Position numbers and translations under genes: made by a program
The notes under the pieces: model-generated
Databases searched by the model: none
Told to the model about the DNA's origin: nothing
The model's input: the letters and a program-made list of their open reading frames with translations, nothing else
Shown here: positions 42,199 through 50,767 of the stretch, one piece after another
How the letters are laid out: the number at the start of each line of letters is the position of its first letter
Numbering within the stretch: the stretch's first letter is position 1
Source of the DNA: Candidatus Eiseniibacteriota bacterium
Lineage (GTDB): Bacteria > Eisenbacteria > RBG-16-71-46
Assembly (NCBI GenBank): GCA_016215625.1
Contig: JACRIW010000081.1
Location: 1 to 64,000, forward strand
DNA: 64,000 bases
Direction of reading: 5' to 3'

Positions 42199-44232
42199 GT
42201 GCTTTCACATCTTCTCGCCGCCCTGTCGCTGGCCGCCGCCGCCGACACCGCGGTGGTTCCCCTGAACGAAACGATCGTCACCGCCTCGCGAAGCACGCAG
42301 ACGGTGCTGCGCACGCCGGCCGCCGTGAGCGTGCTGCGCCGTGGTGACTTCGAGAACAACCGCAACATCTCGCTCGCCGACGCGCTCACCGGCACGCCCG
42401 GCGTGTTCGTGCAGAGCCGCGGCGGCGCGCAGGACGTGCGCATCACGATCCGCGGCTACGGCGCGCGCGGCAGCGCCGAGCGCTCGAACGTCGGCAACAT
42501 GCGCGGCATCCGCGTGCTCACGGACGGCATCCCGGTGACCGAGCCCGACGGCCGCACGTCGCTCGACCTCGTGGACCTCGGCGGCACCGACCGGATCGAA
42601 GTCGTGCGCAGCAACGCGTCGGCGCTCTGGGGCAACGCCAGCGGCGGCGTGATCCACCTGCGCTCGAACATGAACTTCGAGCAGCCGTGGTTCGAGTACG
42701 CCGAACGCTTCGGCTCGTACGGCTATCACCGCGAACAGGGCACGGCCGGCTTCACGATGGGCTCGGGGCGCGGCACGGTGTCCGTGCTCAACTCGACGTT
42801 CGGGGGCTGGCGCGACCACAGCGAGAGCTTCTCGACGGTGGCGAACGCGCGCTTCATGGTGCCGCTCGATTCCGAGACGAAGCTCGGCGTGCTGCTCGAC
42901 GGGAGCAGCAACCTGAACCGCTATCCCGGCCCGCTCACGGCGGCGGAGTACCAGGCGAACCCGGAGCAGGCGCGCGCGCACTTCGTGACGCGTGACGAGC
43001 GCCGCCGCAATCGCGTCGGCCGCTTCGCCGTGTCGCTCGACCGCCAGACCGGCGAGGGGCAGCTGCTCTCGACCGCCGTGTGGGCGGAGCCGAAGGTGCT
43101 GCAGCGCTCCGAGCGCAACAAGTGGAAGGACTTCACGCGCTATCGCGTGGGCGGCAACGTCGTCGCGGGCCACGAGTGGAAGCTGGCCTCCGGCGCCTCG
43201 ACGCGCACGCTCGTCGGCGTGGACGAGGACTACCAGGACGGCGCGATCCGGTTCACCGCGCTGAGTGCGACCGGCGGCCACAAGACCACGACGCTCACCG
43301 ACGACAAGCGCGAGGGCTCGAACGCGGCGGGACTGTTCGCGCAGCAGACGTACCACACGGGTCCGTGGACGTTCCTCGCGGCCGTCCGCTTCGACGACCT
43401 CTGGTACATCTCCGAGAACAACCTGAACTTCAAGCTGAACTCGACCAAGCGCTTCTCGCACGTCACGCCGAAGGGCACGATCTCGTACGAGCAGGCCGAA
43501 CGCACGTTCTACGCCGCGCTCGGCGGCGGCGTCGAGTCTCCCGCATTCAACGAGATCGACGCGCCCGCGCCGTACGACACGCTCACGTCGTTCAATCCGT
43601 TCCTCGAGCCGATGCTCTCGACCACGTACGAGCTCGGCTCGCGCGGCCGGATCGCCGAGGGCTGGCGGTACGACGCGGCGCTCTACTGGATCGAAGTCGA
43701 AAACGACATCATTCCGTACAACAACGGCGGCTACTTCTTCACGGCGGGCAAGACGCGCCGCCGCGGCGCCGAGCTGTCGGTCTACTGGACGCCGTTTTCG
43801 GCGCTCACGCTCGGCGGCACCGCGACCGCCTCGAAGAACGAGTACGTCGAGTACCAGAGCGACCGCGGCAGGTTCGACGGCAACGACGTCGCCGGCCTTC
43901 CGGCGCTCGTCTTCGGCGGCCGCGCGAAGTACCGCTGCGCGGGCGGGGTGACGACCGAGCTGTCGGTGAACGGCAACACGAAGTACTTCGCGGACGACCG
44001 CAACCAGATCGAGGTGCAGCAGTACGGCATTCTCGATGCGACGGTGGCGTGGAACCACACGCTGCCGCGCGCGACGCTCGCCGTGTTCGTGTCGGGCAAC
44101 AACCTCCTCGACAAGGAGTACGTCGCGTCGGCGTTCATCAACCCGCAGATCTCGGGCAGCAATCCGCCGCAGGTGTTCGAGCCCGGGCTTCCGATGAACT
44201 TCAACGCGGGCGTCACGGTTCGCTTCCGCTGA
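42199..44232 (+). CDS. TonB-dependent outer-membrane receptor
   Basis: 677 residues from a GTG start with GAGGAG 6 bases upstream. A short signal peptide ends about residue 15-20; NETIVTASRSTQ is a TonB-box-like stretch. The plug domain runs about 35-150 (ADALTGTPGVFVQSRGG, IRGYGARGSAERS, IEVVRSNASALWGNASGGV). The barrel follows with alternating strands and typical C-terminal features (VSGNNLLDKEYVASAF, FNAGVTVRFR ending in Phe-Arg). It resembles siderophore or cobalamin receptors, but the ligand is unknown; I see no B12 riboswitch or Fur box upstream. A strong terminator follows. Confidence 0.9.
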   Translation: MLSHLLAALSLAAAADTAVVPLNETIVTASRSTQTVLRTPAAVSVLRRGDFENNRNISLADALTGTPGVFVQSRGGAQDVRITIRGYGARGSAERSNVGNMRGIRVLTDGIPVTEPDGRTSLDLVDLGGTDRIEVVRSNASALWGNASGGVIHLRSNMNFEQPWFEYAERFGSYGYHREQGTAGFTMGSGRGTVSVLNSTFGGWRDHSESFSTVANARFMVPLDSETKLGVLLDGSSNLNRYPGPLTAAEYQANPEQARAHFVTRDERRRNRVGRFAVSLDRQTGEGQLLSTAVWAEPKVLQRSERNKWKDFTRYRVGGNVVAGHEWKLASGASTRTLVGVDEDYQDGAIRFTALSATGGHKTTTLTDDKREGSNAAGLFAQQTYHTGPWTFLAAVRFDDLWYISENNLNFKLNSTKRFSHVTPKGTISYEQAERTFYAALGGGVESPAFNEIDAPAPYDTLTSFNPFLEPMLSTTYELGSRGRIAEGWRYDAALYWIEVENDIIPYNNGGYFFTAGKTRRRGAELSVYWTPFSALTLGGTATASKNEYVEYQSDRGRFDGNDVAGLPALVFGGRAKYRCAGGVTTELSVNGNTKYFADDRNQIEVQQYGILDATVAWNHTLPRATLAVFVSGNNLLDKEYVASAFINPQISGSNPPQVFEPGLPMNFNAGVTVRFR

Positions 44233-44245
44233 GAGCAGGCGTCGC

Positions 44246-44281
44246 GAGAGCCCGGCGGGTCGCACGACCTGCCGGGCTCTT
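44246..44281 (+). terminator. Intrinsic terminator after the TonB receptor
   Basis: A 16-bp stem (arms 44246-44261 and 44266-44281, loop GCAC, two G-U pairs) followed by TTCGTTT. Confidence 0.8.
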
Positions 44282-44680
44282 CGTTTCGCGCGACCGCGGC
44301 GCCCCGCACTCGCCCCTCACGTCCCGCCGCGAATCACGAAGGCCCGCCCGGCCCGGGTCCTCACCGGTCCGAACGAGCCTCCGCTTCCGCCTCGCACCAC
44401 CGAAGGTGGCGGCCGTCGCGCTTTCGGACGATCGGCCCCCGATAGCGATCCCCCTGGGCGCCTTCGGCCGGTCACCTTGCGGTGCGGTGCGAGGGAGGCC
44501 TCGCGGCCTCGCCGGGTAGGTATCGCAATGCGGCGGCCAAAGGATTGCCGACCTGCGTTCGCACCCAAGTCGTTGCGGCACAGCGGCGGATCGATCCGAA
44601 AATCGCGCGGTGACGTCGCGGTCCGGTCGGCGCTGTCGGCCACCGGACGACGCTGCCGAGCACCCCGGAAATTTTCCCTG
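44282..44680. other. Gene-free region before lexA
   Basis: About 400 bases with no supported gene on either strand; only GC-driven shadow ORFs. Several short GC-rich inverted repeats occur (for example around AAGGTGGCGGCC and GGCGCCTTCGG), without a recognisable tRNA, riboswitch or small RNA. Confidence 0.5.
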
Positions 44681-44710
44681 TTGACCCGCTGCACGCGTGT
44701 GCACTATGGT
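44681..44710 (+). promoter_or_regulatory. lexA promoter
   Basis: TTGACC (44681-44686) and TATGGT (44705-44710), or CTATGG with 17-base spacing, 55 bases before the lexA ATG; good match to sigma70 type. Confidence 0.6.
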
Positions 44711-44723
44711 GCCGCGCGTGCCG

Positions 44724-44740
44724 GGTTCGCAGTACGAACC
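44724..44740 (+). promoter_or_regulatory. Candidate LexA operator
   Basis: Perfect inverted repeat GGTTCG-CAGTA-CGAACC, about 8 bases downstream of the predicted start point and 24 bases before the lexA start codon. The position suits autorepression. The GTTC/GAAC half-sites resemble LexA boxes of several phyla, but the spacing is not a textbook form. Confidence 0.55.
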
Positions 44741-44764
44741 GCCTCTACACGGACGGAGAAGCCC

Positions 44765-45361
44765 ATGCTCAACGACAGGGCGAGAGAGATCTACGCGTTC
44801 ATCCAGGCGTTCCGCAGGGAACACGGATCGGCGCCGACCATTCGAGAGATCGGGGAGAAGTTCGCCATCTCCTCGACGAACGGTGTGCGCTACTACCTGA
44901 ACCTGCTCGAGAAGTCCGGATACATCCGGCGCAAGGGCAAGATCTCGCGCGGCATCGGCACCAGCTCGGACGCCTCGCGCGCGGCCGGCATTCCCATTCT
45001 CGGGCGTGTCGCCGCCGGCCAGCCGATCCTGGCCGAGGAGAACATGTCGGGCTCACTCGACATGGCCGACATGTTCGGCGAGTCCGAAGGACTTTTCGCG
45101 CTGCAGGTGCGCGGGGACAGCATGATCGACGCCGGCATCCTCGAGGGTGACTACGTGATCGTGCACAAGCAGGAAGAGGCTCGCGCGGGGCAGATCGTCG
45201 TGGCGCTCGTCGAAGACGAAGCGACCGTGAAGTACTACCGCCCCAAGAAGACGCACATCGAGCTCGAAGCGGCGAACGTGAACTACCAGCCGATCGTCGT
45301 CGCGCGCGATGCGTCGTTCCGAATCCTCGGAACGGTGCGCGGCGTGCTTCGCACCACGTAG
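44765..45361 (+). CDS. lexA: LexA SOS repressor
   Basis: 198 residues from ATG 44765 (GGAG 6-9 bases upstream). The N-terminal winged helix shows TIREIGEKFAISSTNGVRYYLNLLEKSGYI. The Ala-Gly cleavage site lies in GRVAAGQPILAEEN, the catalytic Ser in VRGDSMIDAGILEGDYVIV and the catalytic Lys in EDEATVKYYRP. When RecA filaments form it cleaves itself and frees SOS genes. It has its own promoter, a candidate operator and its own terminator, so it is monocistronic. Length is typical. Confidence 0.95.
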   Translation: MLNDRAREIYAFIQAFRREHGSAPTIREIGEKFAISSTNGVRYYLNLLEKSGYIRRKGKISRGIGTSSDASRAAGIPILGRVAAGQPILAEENMSGSLDMADMFGESEGLFALQVRGDSMIDAGILEGDYVIVHKQEEARAGQIVVALVEDEATVKYYRPKKTHIELEAANVNYQPIVVARDASFRILGTVRGVLRTT

Positions 45362-45380
45362 TTCGTCACACGGTTTCTCG

Positions 45381-45404
45381 ACGGGAGCTCACGCTCCCGT
45401 TTTT
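45381..45404 (+). terminator. lexA intrinsic terminator
   Basis: An 8-bp perfect stem ACGGGAGC/GCTCCCGT with loop TCAC, then TTTTC, 20 bases after the lexA stop. Confidence 0.8.
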
Positions 45405-45456
45405 CACCCCCGCATACTGCACATCCGTTCAACACTCCCCGCAGGAGGAAGTCGTC

Positions 45457-45933
45457 GTGGAACTTGATCTGGCTCCGCAGGTGCAGAAGGCACTCGAGAA
45501 CCGTTGGGAGCCCGTCTATCGCAGCCAGCTGCACTACCTGGTCACGTGGAACACGCGTGGCCGGCGCCCGGTGCTCAAGGAGCGTCATCTCGACGCGCTG
45601 CGACAGCTGCTCCGTCAGACCTGCGAGGAACGTGGCATCGAACTCGTCGAAATGGTGGCGGGTCCCGATCACGTACACGTGCTGTTCGGGCTGCGCCCGA
45701 CGCAGAGCGTCGCGAGCGCGGTGCGCGAGCTGAAGGGCCGCAGCACGCTCGAGCTCATGGCGCAGTACCCGGAGCTGCGCGTGTGGCTGCGTGGCAATCT
45801 TCTGTGGGACGAGCGCTATGCGGTCGAGACCGTGAGCCCGCTCCGTCTCGAGAAGACGCGCGAGCGGCTGCAGAACACGCATCGCGCACTCTTCGACCCG
45901 CTCTACCCCGAAGGCTGGGCCGAAGCGAGCTGA
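45457..45933 (+). CDS. IS200/RAYT-type HUH transposase (Y1_Tnp)
   Basis: 158 residues from a GTG start with AGGAGG 8 bases upstream. The HUH motif is DHVHVLF (His72, His74) and the likely catalytic Tyr is Tyr121 in LLWDERYAVETVS. YRSQLHYLVTWNTRGRRPVL is the usual N-terminal strand. There is no TnpB partner, no visible second copy, and a strong ribosome site, so it looks more like a single-copy REP-associated (RAYT) protein than an active insertion sequence. A 13-bp inverted repeat lies 14 bases past the stop. Confidence 0.85.
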   Translation: MELDLAPQVQKALENRWEPVYRSQLHYLVTWNTRGRRPVLKERHLDALRQLLRQTCEERGIELVEMVAGPDHVHVLFGLRPTQSVASAVRELKGRSTLELMAQYPELRVWLRGNLLWDERYAVETVSPLRLEKTRERLQNTHRALFDPLYPEGWAEAS

Positions 45934-45946
45934 GCGAAGCGACTCC

Positions 45947-45998
45947 GCGCCGATCGCACGACCGCATCACGCGAGACTCCTCGGAGTGCGGTCGGCGC
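45947..45998. repeat. Inverted repeat after the HUH transposase gene
   Basis: Arms GCGCCGATCGCAC (45947-45959) and GTGCGGTCGGCGC (45986-45998), complementary apart from one G-U pair, enclosing a small ACTCC-GGAGT hairpin. It could be the substrate palindrome of the transposase, or a shared terminator with ribA. Confidence 0.6.
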
Positions 45999-46029
45999 AG
46001 GGGTTAACTCCGCCAAACCATCGACCCCG

Positions 46030-46785
46030 CTACGTGCCGGTCGCGGGCGTCGCGACCGTTGCGATTGGCGCAGGCGCGCTCGCGCGCTCCACGCCCGGCA
46101 GCACGCCGAGCCAGTGGCCGGATCGACGCTGCTTCGTGCGCAGGTATTCGGCGTTGTGACGGTTGGGCGGGATCACGATCGGGATGCGCCCTGCCACGGT
46201 GATGCCGTGCTCACGCAGCCCCGTGACCTTGCGCGGGTTGTTGGTCATGAGCTTCACGCTGCGCACGCCGAGCGCGCGAAGCATGTCTGCCGCGATCGTG
46301 TAGTCGCGTTCGTCGTCCCCGAAACCGAGCAGATGGTTCGCCTCGACCGTGTCGTGCCCGTCGTCCTGTAGCGCGTACGCCCGAATCTTGTTCGTGAGTC
46401 CGATGCCGCGGCCTTCCTGACGCATGTACAGCAGCACGCCTTCTTTCATCGAACCGAGATGCTCGAGCGCCTGCTGTAACTGGTCGCGGCAGTCGCATCG
46501 GAGCGAGCCGATGACGTCGCCCGTGAGGCATTCGGAGTGCACGCGCACGGGTACGCCGCGCGAACCGCGCACCTGGCCGCGCACGATGGCGATGTGCTCC
46601 TTGCCCTGCGCGTCCGGGGTGAAGGCGACGGCGCGGAAATGCCCGAAGCGCGTGGGCAGGTCGGCGATCGAGACGAGTTGGACGTGAGTCGAGAGCGCGG
46701 AGGCGTTCGCCTGCTCGGCACGACGTGAGCCGTCGGCAGTGCGAGTGACGCGATCGGCGATGCGGTGTCGAATGGTGTTGGCCAT
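46030..46785 (-). CDS. ribA: GTP cyclohydrolase II (RibA), single-domain
   Basis: 251 residues with AGGGAGG 7 bases before the ATG. The zinc site is in VRVHSECLTGDVIGSLRCDC (three Cys). YMRQEGRGIGLTNKIRAYALQ, DTVEANHLLGFGDDERDY and LMTNNPRKVTGLREHGI are diagnostic. It opens GTP to start riboflavin synthesis. There is no RibB domain, unlike many bifunctional RibBA proteins, and no other rib gene nearby. The N-terminus has about 30 extra residues and the C-terminus a Pro/Ala/Thr-rich tail. I saw no FMN riboswitch in the 110 bases upstream. Confidence 0.92.
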   Translation of the reverse strand: MANTIRHRIADRVTRTADGSRRAEQANASALSTHVQLVSIADLPTRFGHFRAVAFTPDAQGKEHIAIVRGQVRGSRGVPVRVHSECLTGDVIGSLRCDCRDQLQQALEHLGSMKEGVLLYMRQEGRGIGLTNKIRAYALQDDGHDTVEANHLLGFGDDERDYTIAADMLRALGVRSVKLMTNNPRKVTGLREHGITVAGRIPIVIPPNRHNAEYLRTKQRRSGHWLGVLPGVERASAPAPIATVATPATGT

Positions 46786-46895
46786 CGAGATCCTCCCTGC
46801 GAGCGGCCCTTTGGGATGCGGCGGCCCCGCGGATGGACTCGGTTGATTTCCGGCGATGCGGTCTTGTGGCTGATCGGCCCGCGTTCGCGCTGCGA

Positions 46896-47816
46896 TCAAC
46901 CGCGCTCGACGTTGGCTTCGGTGGCCTCGGGCTTGTTGCGGGATGCCAGCAAGGCCGCCGTGACGACGAACGTGGCGCCCACGAGCTGCATGGGGCCGAG
47001 TCTTTCGCCGAGGAACACCGCGGCCGTGACCATGGCGACGAGAGGCTCGGACGTGGCGATGACTCCCGCTTCGGCAGCGGGCAGGCGGCGCAGCCCCATG
47101 TAGAAGAGGGTGAAGGGAACGAGCGTCGAGAACAGTCCGAGGAGCAGGAACATTCCCCAGATCTCGGGCGGGTAGTGCGCGGCGGCGATCACCCAGGGCG
47201 GATTCCGGAATGCCCAGAAGATCGCGGCGATCGCGAACGTGTAGAGCAGCACGGTTTCCGGTGCGTACCGCGCGAGCACCTGCTTCGAGTTCACGATGTA
47301 GAACGCGAAGGCGAGCGCGGAGAAGAACGCGACTCCCCAGTCGAGCGGGGACGCGTGCACCTGTCCGACGCGCGCGCCGCCGACGAGCATCACCGTGCCC
47401 GCGAGCGCGCACAGCACCGCCACGATCATCGTCCAGCCCACCCGGCGGCCTCGGACGAGATCGAACGCCACGATGAGCGCGGGCGCGAGGTACTGGATCA
47501 GGATCGCGAGGCCGACCCCGAGTTTCGAGATCGAGTAGTAGTAGCTGCCTTGTACCGCGGCGACGCCGAAGAGCCCGAGCACGAGGACTCGCGGAAGGTC
47601 CGCCGATGCGATGCGCAGCGCCGATCGGCGGAACGTCGCGAGGCATGCCGCCAGCACGATGGACGCGATCGTGAGTCGAAGCTCGACCACCACCAGCGGG
47701 TCCACGGCGCGGGCGTGAAACATGAAGCGCGCGAGCGTCGCGGTACTCGCCCAGAGCACGGTGGCGGCGAACACGAACCATCTCCCGGTCGCCCGGTGGC
47801 TCTCGCTCTCCGCCAT
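46896..47816 (-). CDS. EamA/DMT-superfamily transporter
   Basis: 306 residues with ten hydrophobic helices in two EamA repeats (FVFAATVLWASTATLARFMF and WGVAFFSALAFAFYIVNSKQ start the two halves). AAAGGAAC precedes the ATG. Family members export amino acids, nucleotide sugars or other metabolites, and some are riboflavin transporters. It lies 110 bases upstream of ribA on the same strand, so it could share an operon; substrate unknown. Confidence 0.85.
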   Translation of the reverse strand: MAESESHRATGRWFVFAATVLWASTATLARFMFHARAVDPLVVVELRLTIASIVLAACLATFRRSALRIASADLPRVLVLGLFGVAAVQGSYYYSISKLGVGLAILIQYLAPALIVAFDLVRGRRVGWTMIVAVLCALAGTVMLVGGARVGQVHASPLDWGVAFFSALAFAFYIVNSKQVLARYAPETVLLYTFAIAAIFWAFRNPPWVIAAAHYPPEIWGMFLLLGLFSTLVPFTLFYMGLRRLPAAEAGVIATSEPLVAMVTAAVFLGERLGPMQLVGATFVVTAALLASRNKPEATEANVERG

Positions 47817-47838
47817 GACCGTTCCTTTCCCGAATGAA

Positions 47839-47870
47839 GCGGGCCCGGATGCCGAAGCACCCGGGCCCGC
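47839..47870 (-). terminator. Hairpin after the PPC lipoprotein gene
   Basis: 10-bp stem GCGGGCCCGG/CCGGGCCCGC with a 12-base loop, between the lipoprotein stop and the EamA start; TTCATTC follows on the minus strand. Confidence 0.6.
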
Positions 47871-47889
47871 GTGCGCGGCGATCTCGTGC

Positions 47890-48330
47890 TCAGCGCGAAC
47901 CGACCGTCAGCGTATACGGCGTCGCGGTGTTGGAGAAGGAGCCGACTCGAATCGTGTATGTGCCGGCGGGCAATCCCGCGAGCGTGCAGGCCTCCGGATG
48001 CCCCGCCGTGTCCACCGTGCGCACGAAGATCCCCGCCGAGTTGCTGATGCTCAACTCGAGGTCGTTCGCGTTCGACCAGTTCAGGCTCACGAGCAGGTTG
48101 GTCGTCGCACCGAGCGTGACGCTGTAGAGGTCCCCGTCGGCGTTGCTCGCCGCGGAGCCGGAGAACGTGATGTCGCTTCCCGCGAGCGTCCCCATGGACT
48201 GGCTCGCGAAATCGTTCGGTTCGGTCTCGGTGTTCCCCGCCGGTGGAGTCGTGGAGCTGCTGCCACCACCACCACAGCCGGCGATTGCGAGCGCCATCAC
48301 GACGAACGCGAGGGTGAGAAGAGGACGCAT
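47890..48330 (-). CDS. Lipoprotein with pre-peptidase C-terminal (PPC) domain
   Basis: 146 residues from ATG 48330 (GGAG 9 bases upstream). A lipoprotein signal (LLTLAFVVMALAIAGC) with Cys at about residue 19 is followed by GGGGSSSTTPP, a flexible linker. The PPC domain starts ETEPNDFASQS and continues DLYSVTLGATTNLLVSLNW, DLELSISNSAG and LPAGTYTIRVGSF. PPC domains are usually appended to secreted peptidases; here one stands alone, encoded directly after a subtilase, suggesting a split partner. An in-frame ATG at 48360 overlapping the subtilase stop is the alternative start. Confidence 0.8.
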   Translation of the reverse strand: MRPLLTLAFVVMALAIAGCGGGGSSSTTPPAGNTETEPNDFASQSMGTLAGSDITFSGSAASNADGDLYSVTLGATTNLLVSLNWSNANDLELSISNSAGIFVRTVDTAGHPEACTLAGLPAGTYTIRVGSFSNTATPYTLTVGSR

Positions 48331-48356
48331 GTCGGGCACTCCCTTGAAGGCGGGGG

Positions 48357-50738
48357 TCATCGCGACACCACCAGCCGGATCGAGCGCGTTCCCGCGGGCG
48401 TGATCAGCCGCGCGAAGTACAGGCCGCTGGCGAGCGCGTGTCCCGCCGAGTCGTCGCCGTCCCAGTCGAGCGAGTGCACGCCGGCCTCCACTTCGCCGTC
48501 CTGCAGCGTGCGCACGCGGCGGCCACCCACGTCGTAGAGCGAGAGGTTCACGCGCTGGCGAGTCGCGGTGGTGAAGCTGAGCCGGGCCCCGCTCGAGGAG
48601 GGGTTCGGGTACGCCATCATCGCGCGCGCACCGTCCTGCACCTGGTCGCAGGGCACCATCGCACCCGTCGGCATCATGACGACGCAGCCGAGAGGGTCGG
48701 GCGTCGCCTGCAGCGCCGCGAGCGCATTCACGCGCCCAGCGCCCTGGATGTTCGGTGCGGCCCCCGCCACCACCGTCGCGGTCTGCGAAAGAATGGTGCG
48801 AACGTTCTCGGGGGTGAGCGAGGGATCGCGCTGCAGCATGAGCGCGACGATGCCGGTCACGTGCGGTGCGGCCTGGCTCGTGCCCTGCTGCTGCTGCAGC
48901 CCGCCACCCAGCAGGATGCTCGAACGCGCCGCGGGGTAGTCCTTCGAGAGCGACGAAAGGATCGTCGATCCGGGCGCGGTGAAGTTCGGCAGCGACCGCC
49001 CGTCGCGCGAGGGGCCGCGGCTGCTGAAGAACGCGACGGTGTCGATCTGCGTGCCTCCGTTGATGCGCGTGACGCCGTCGATGTCCACGTACTGCGTCTT
49101 CGACGTGTGCGCCCCGACGCAGACGATGCGCTTCGCCGTTCCGGGAATGCCGATCGTCTTCGCCGTGTTTCCCGCGCGGAACCAGTTGGGCGCCGCGATG
49201 CCGTTGTCGAAGAACTGTCCGCCGATCGTCCACATGTCGAACGTGCCGCTGCCGAACGTGTAGATGGTCCACACGAGCAGGCTCGGGTCGATGCCGCCCG
49301 TGGCGGGCTGGATCGAGATGAACACGTTCCGGGCGCCGTTGTTCGGATCGGCGGTCGTGCGTGCGTCGATCACGAGCGCCGCGAGCGTGGTGCCGCCCTG
49401 CGTGACCGCGTTCCCCTGCAGCAGCTGGCCCGGGGCGGCGGCGGCGCTGATGTAGACGGGCGTGGTGATGTCGCTCGGGTCGTAGGCGGCGATGCCGAAA
49501 CTGACGATCGCCGAGGGCGGCGCCCAGGCGTCCACGTAGGCGCCGGTCGGCCCGATGAACAGACCGGTCTCGAGCGCGTCGTTGAACGCCGAGCCCTGCA
49601 CCGTGTAGCCGGCGTGGATGGGATCCGCGCCGGAGTTGCCCGCAGCGGCCACGATGACGCGTCCGGGTCCGACGAAGCTGTCGAGGAACTGCTCCTGCAC
49701 CGAAGTGCCGTCGTGCGCGCCGACCTGGCCGCCGAGGCTCAGGTTCACCACTGCGGGCTTGCCGAGTGCCGCGGCCTGCGAGAGCAGGAACGCCGTGCCG
49801 TTGACGACGTCGGCGTCGGAAAATCCGCCGTTGCTCTGGGCGTCGCGAATCCCCTTCACGAAAAGGATGTCCGCGGCGGGCGCCATACCTTTGTACGCGG
49901 CATTGCGTCGGCCGCCGCCCGCGGCGATGCCGGTCACATGCGTGCCGTGTCCGTGTCCGCCACTGCCGTCGATCTCGGGACACGTGAGCGAGTCGAGCTG
50001 GCCCGGCCGGCAGGTCGCGCCGTCGGTGCCGCTCGAGTAGTCGAGCAACGCGCGCACGCGCGAAAGATTGCCCGCCGTGCGGAAGTCGGCGTGCGTGTAG
50101 TCGAGTCCGCTGTCGAGCACTCCGACAGCGACGCCTGCGCCGTCGTACGCCTGCGGCAATCCGCCCGCGCCGGCCTGCACCTGCGAGACCTTGCTGCGCA
50201 CGCGGCTCGAGTCGAGCATGCTCGACCAGCGCGTGGAGAGCGACAGCTGCCGCACCGCGTCGAGCGCTGCGATGTCGGCGAGCCGGGCGATGGGCGCGCG
50301 CACGATCGCGAGCTCGCCCTTCTTCAGCACGACGGTGCCGCCCGCGACGCTCACGGCGTTCTCCCCGGTCACTTCGTCGATCCGGGCGAACACGAATGTT
50401 TCGGGCTCGCTGCCCACGGCGGCCGGCAGCACGTAGAAGGGAGAGCGCGCGTCGCGATAGGTGGCCAGCGCCGACGCGTCGCGCGCGAGCGTGGCGCGAG
50501 CCGCTGCGGCTGCGGCCGGCGTGGCGGCATTCGCGCGCTCGAGCAGCGCGCGCAACGGCGCGTCCATCTTGAGGTCGAGCGCGCCGGCCGCACGAACGGT
50601 GAGCGGCGACGTCGGAGCGATCGCCCGGCGCGACATGGCGTGCGAGACGTCCGTGATGGGAAGGCGCGCGAACGCCGCGGCGGGCACGAGCACGCTCGCG
50701 CATGCGAGCGCGATCCCGAGGGTCCAGCGATGGAGCAT
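48357..50738 (-). CDS. Secreted subtilisin-like (S8) serine protease with FlgD/T9SS-like C-terminal domain
   Basis: 793 residues from ATG 50738 (GGAG 9 bases upstream); GTG 50771 overlapping the preceding stop is possible but gives a poor signal peptide. Signal peptide ends near VPAAAFA. A propeptide-like region precedes the S8 domain, with Asp in GVLDSGLDYTHAD, His in GHGHGTHVTGIAAG and Ser in GTSQAAPHVTGIVA; a PA-like insert lies between His and Ser. The C-terminus (MMAYPNPSSSGARLSFTT...LYDVGGRRVR...LASGLYFARL) is a FlgD-Ig/T9SS-type sorting module like that of the MBL-fold protein at 12592. Likely a surface or secreted protease. Confidence 0.9.
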   Translation of the reverse strand: MLHRWTLGIALACASVLVPAAAFARLPITDVSHAMSRRAIAPTSPLTVRAAGALDLKMDAPLRALLERANAATPAAAAAARATLARDASALATYRDARSPFYVLPAAVGSEPETFVFARIDEVTGENAVSVAGGTVVLKKGELAIVRAPIARLADIAALDAVRQLSLSTRWSSMLDSSRVRSKVSQVQAGAGGLPQAYDGAGVAVGVLDSGLDYTHADFRTAGNLSRVRALLDYSSGTDGATCRPGQLDSLTCPEIDGSGGHGHGTHVTGIAAGGGRRNAAYKGMAPAADILFVKGIRDAQSNGGFSDADVVNGTAFLLSQAAALGKPAVVNLSLGGQVGAHDGTSVQEQFLDSFVGPGRVIVAAAGNSGADPIHAGYTVQGSAFNDALETGLFIGPTGAYVDAWAPPSAIVSFGIAAYDPSDITTPVYISAAAAPGQLLQGNAVTQGGTTLAALVIDARTTADPNNGARNVFISIQPATGGIDPSLLVWTIYTFGSGTFDMWTIGGQFFDNGIAAPNWFRAGNTAKTIGIPGTAKRIVCVGAHTSKTQYVDIDGVTRINGGTQIDTVAFFSSRGPSRDGRSLPNFTAPGSTILSSLSKDYPAARSSILLGGGLQQQQGTSQAAPHVTGIVALMLQRDPSLTPENVRTILSQTATVVAGAAPNIQGAGRVNALAALQATPDPLGCVVMMPTGAMVPCDQVQDGARAMMAYPNPSSSGARLSFTTATRQRVNLSLYDVGGRRVRTLQDGEVEAGVHSLDWDGDDSAGHALASGLYFARLITPAGTRSIRLVVSR

Positions 50739-50767
50739 GGCGGGTTCTCCGAGGCGGAGGGTCATGG

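Noticed and set aside
44213-44824. Minus-strand frames before lexA (about 60-200 codons)
   Set aside because: No start signal, no homology pattern, and they overlap the lexA promoter and the TonB terminator.
46786-46895. FMN riboswitch upstream of ribA
   Set aside because: None of the conserved RFN sequence blocks can be found in the 110-base gap.
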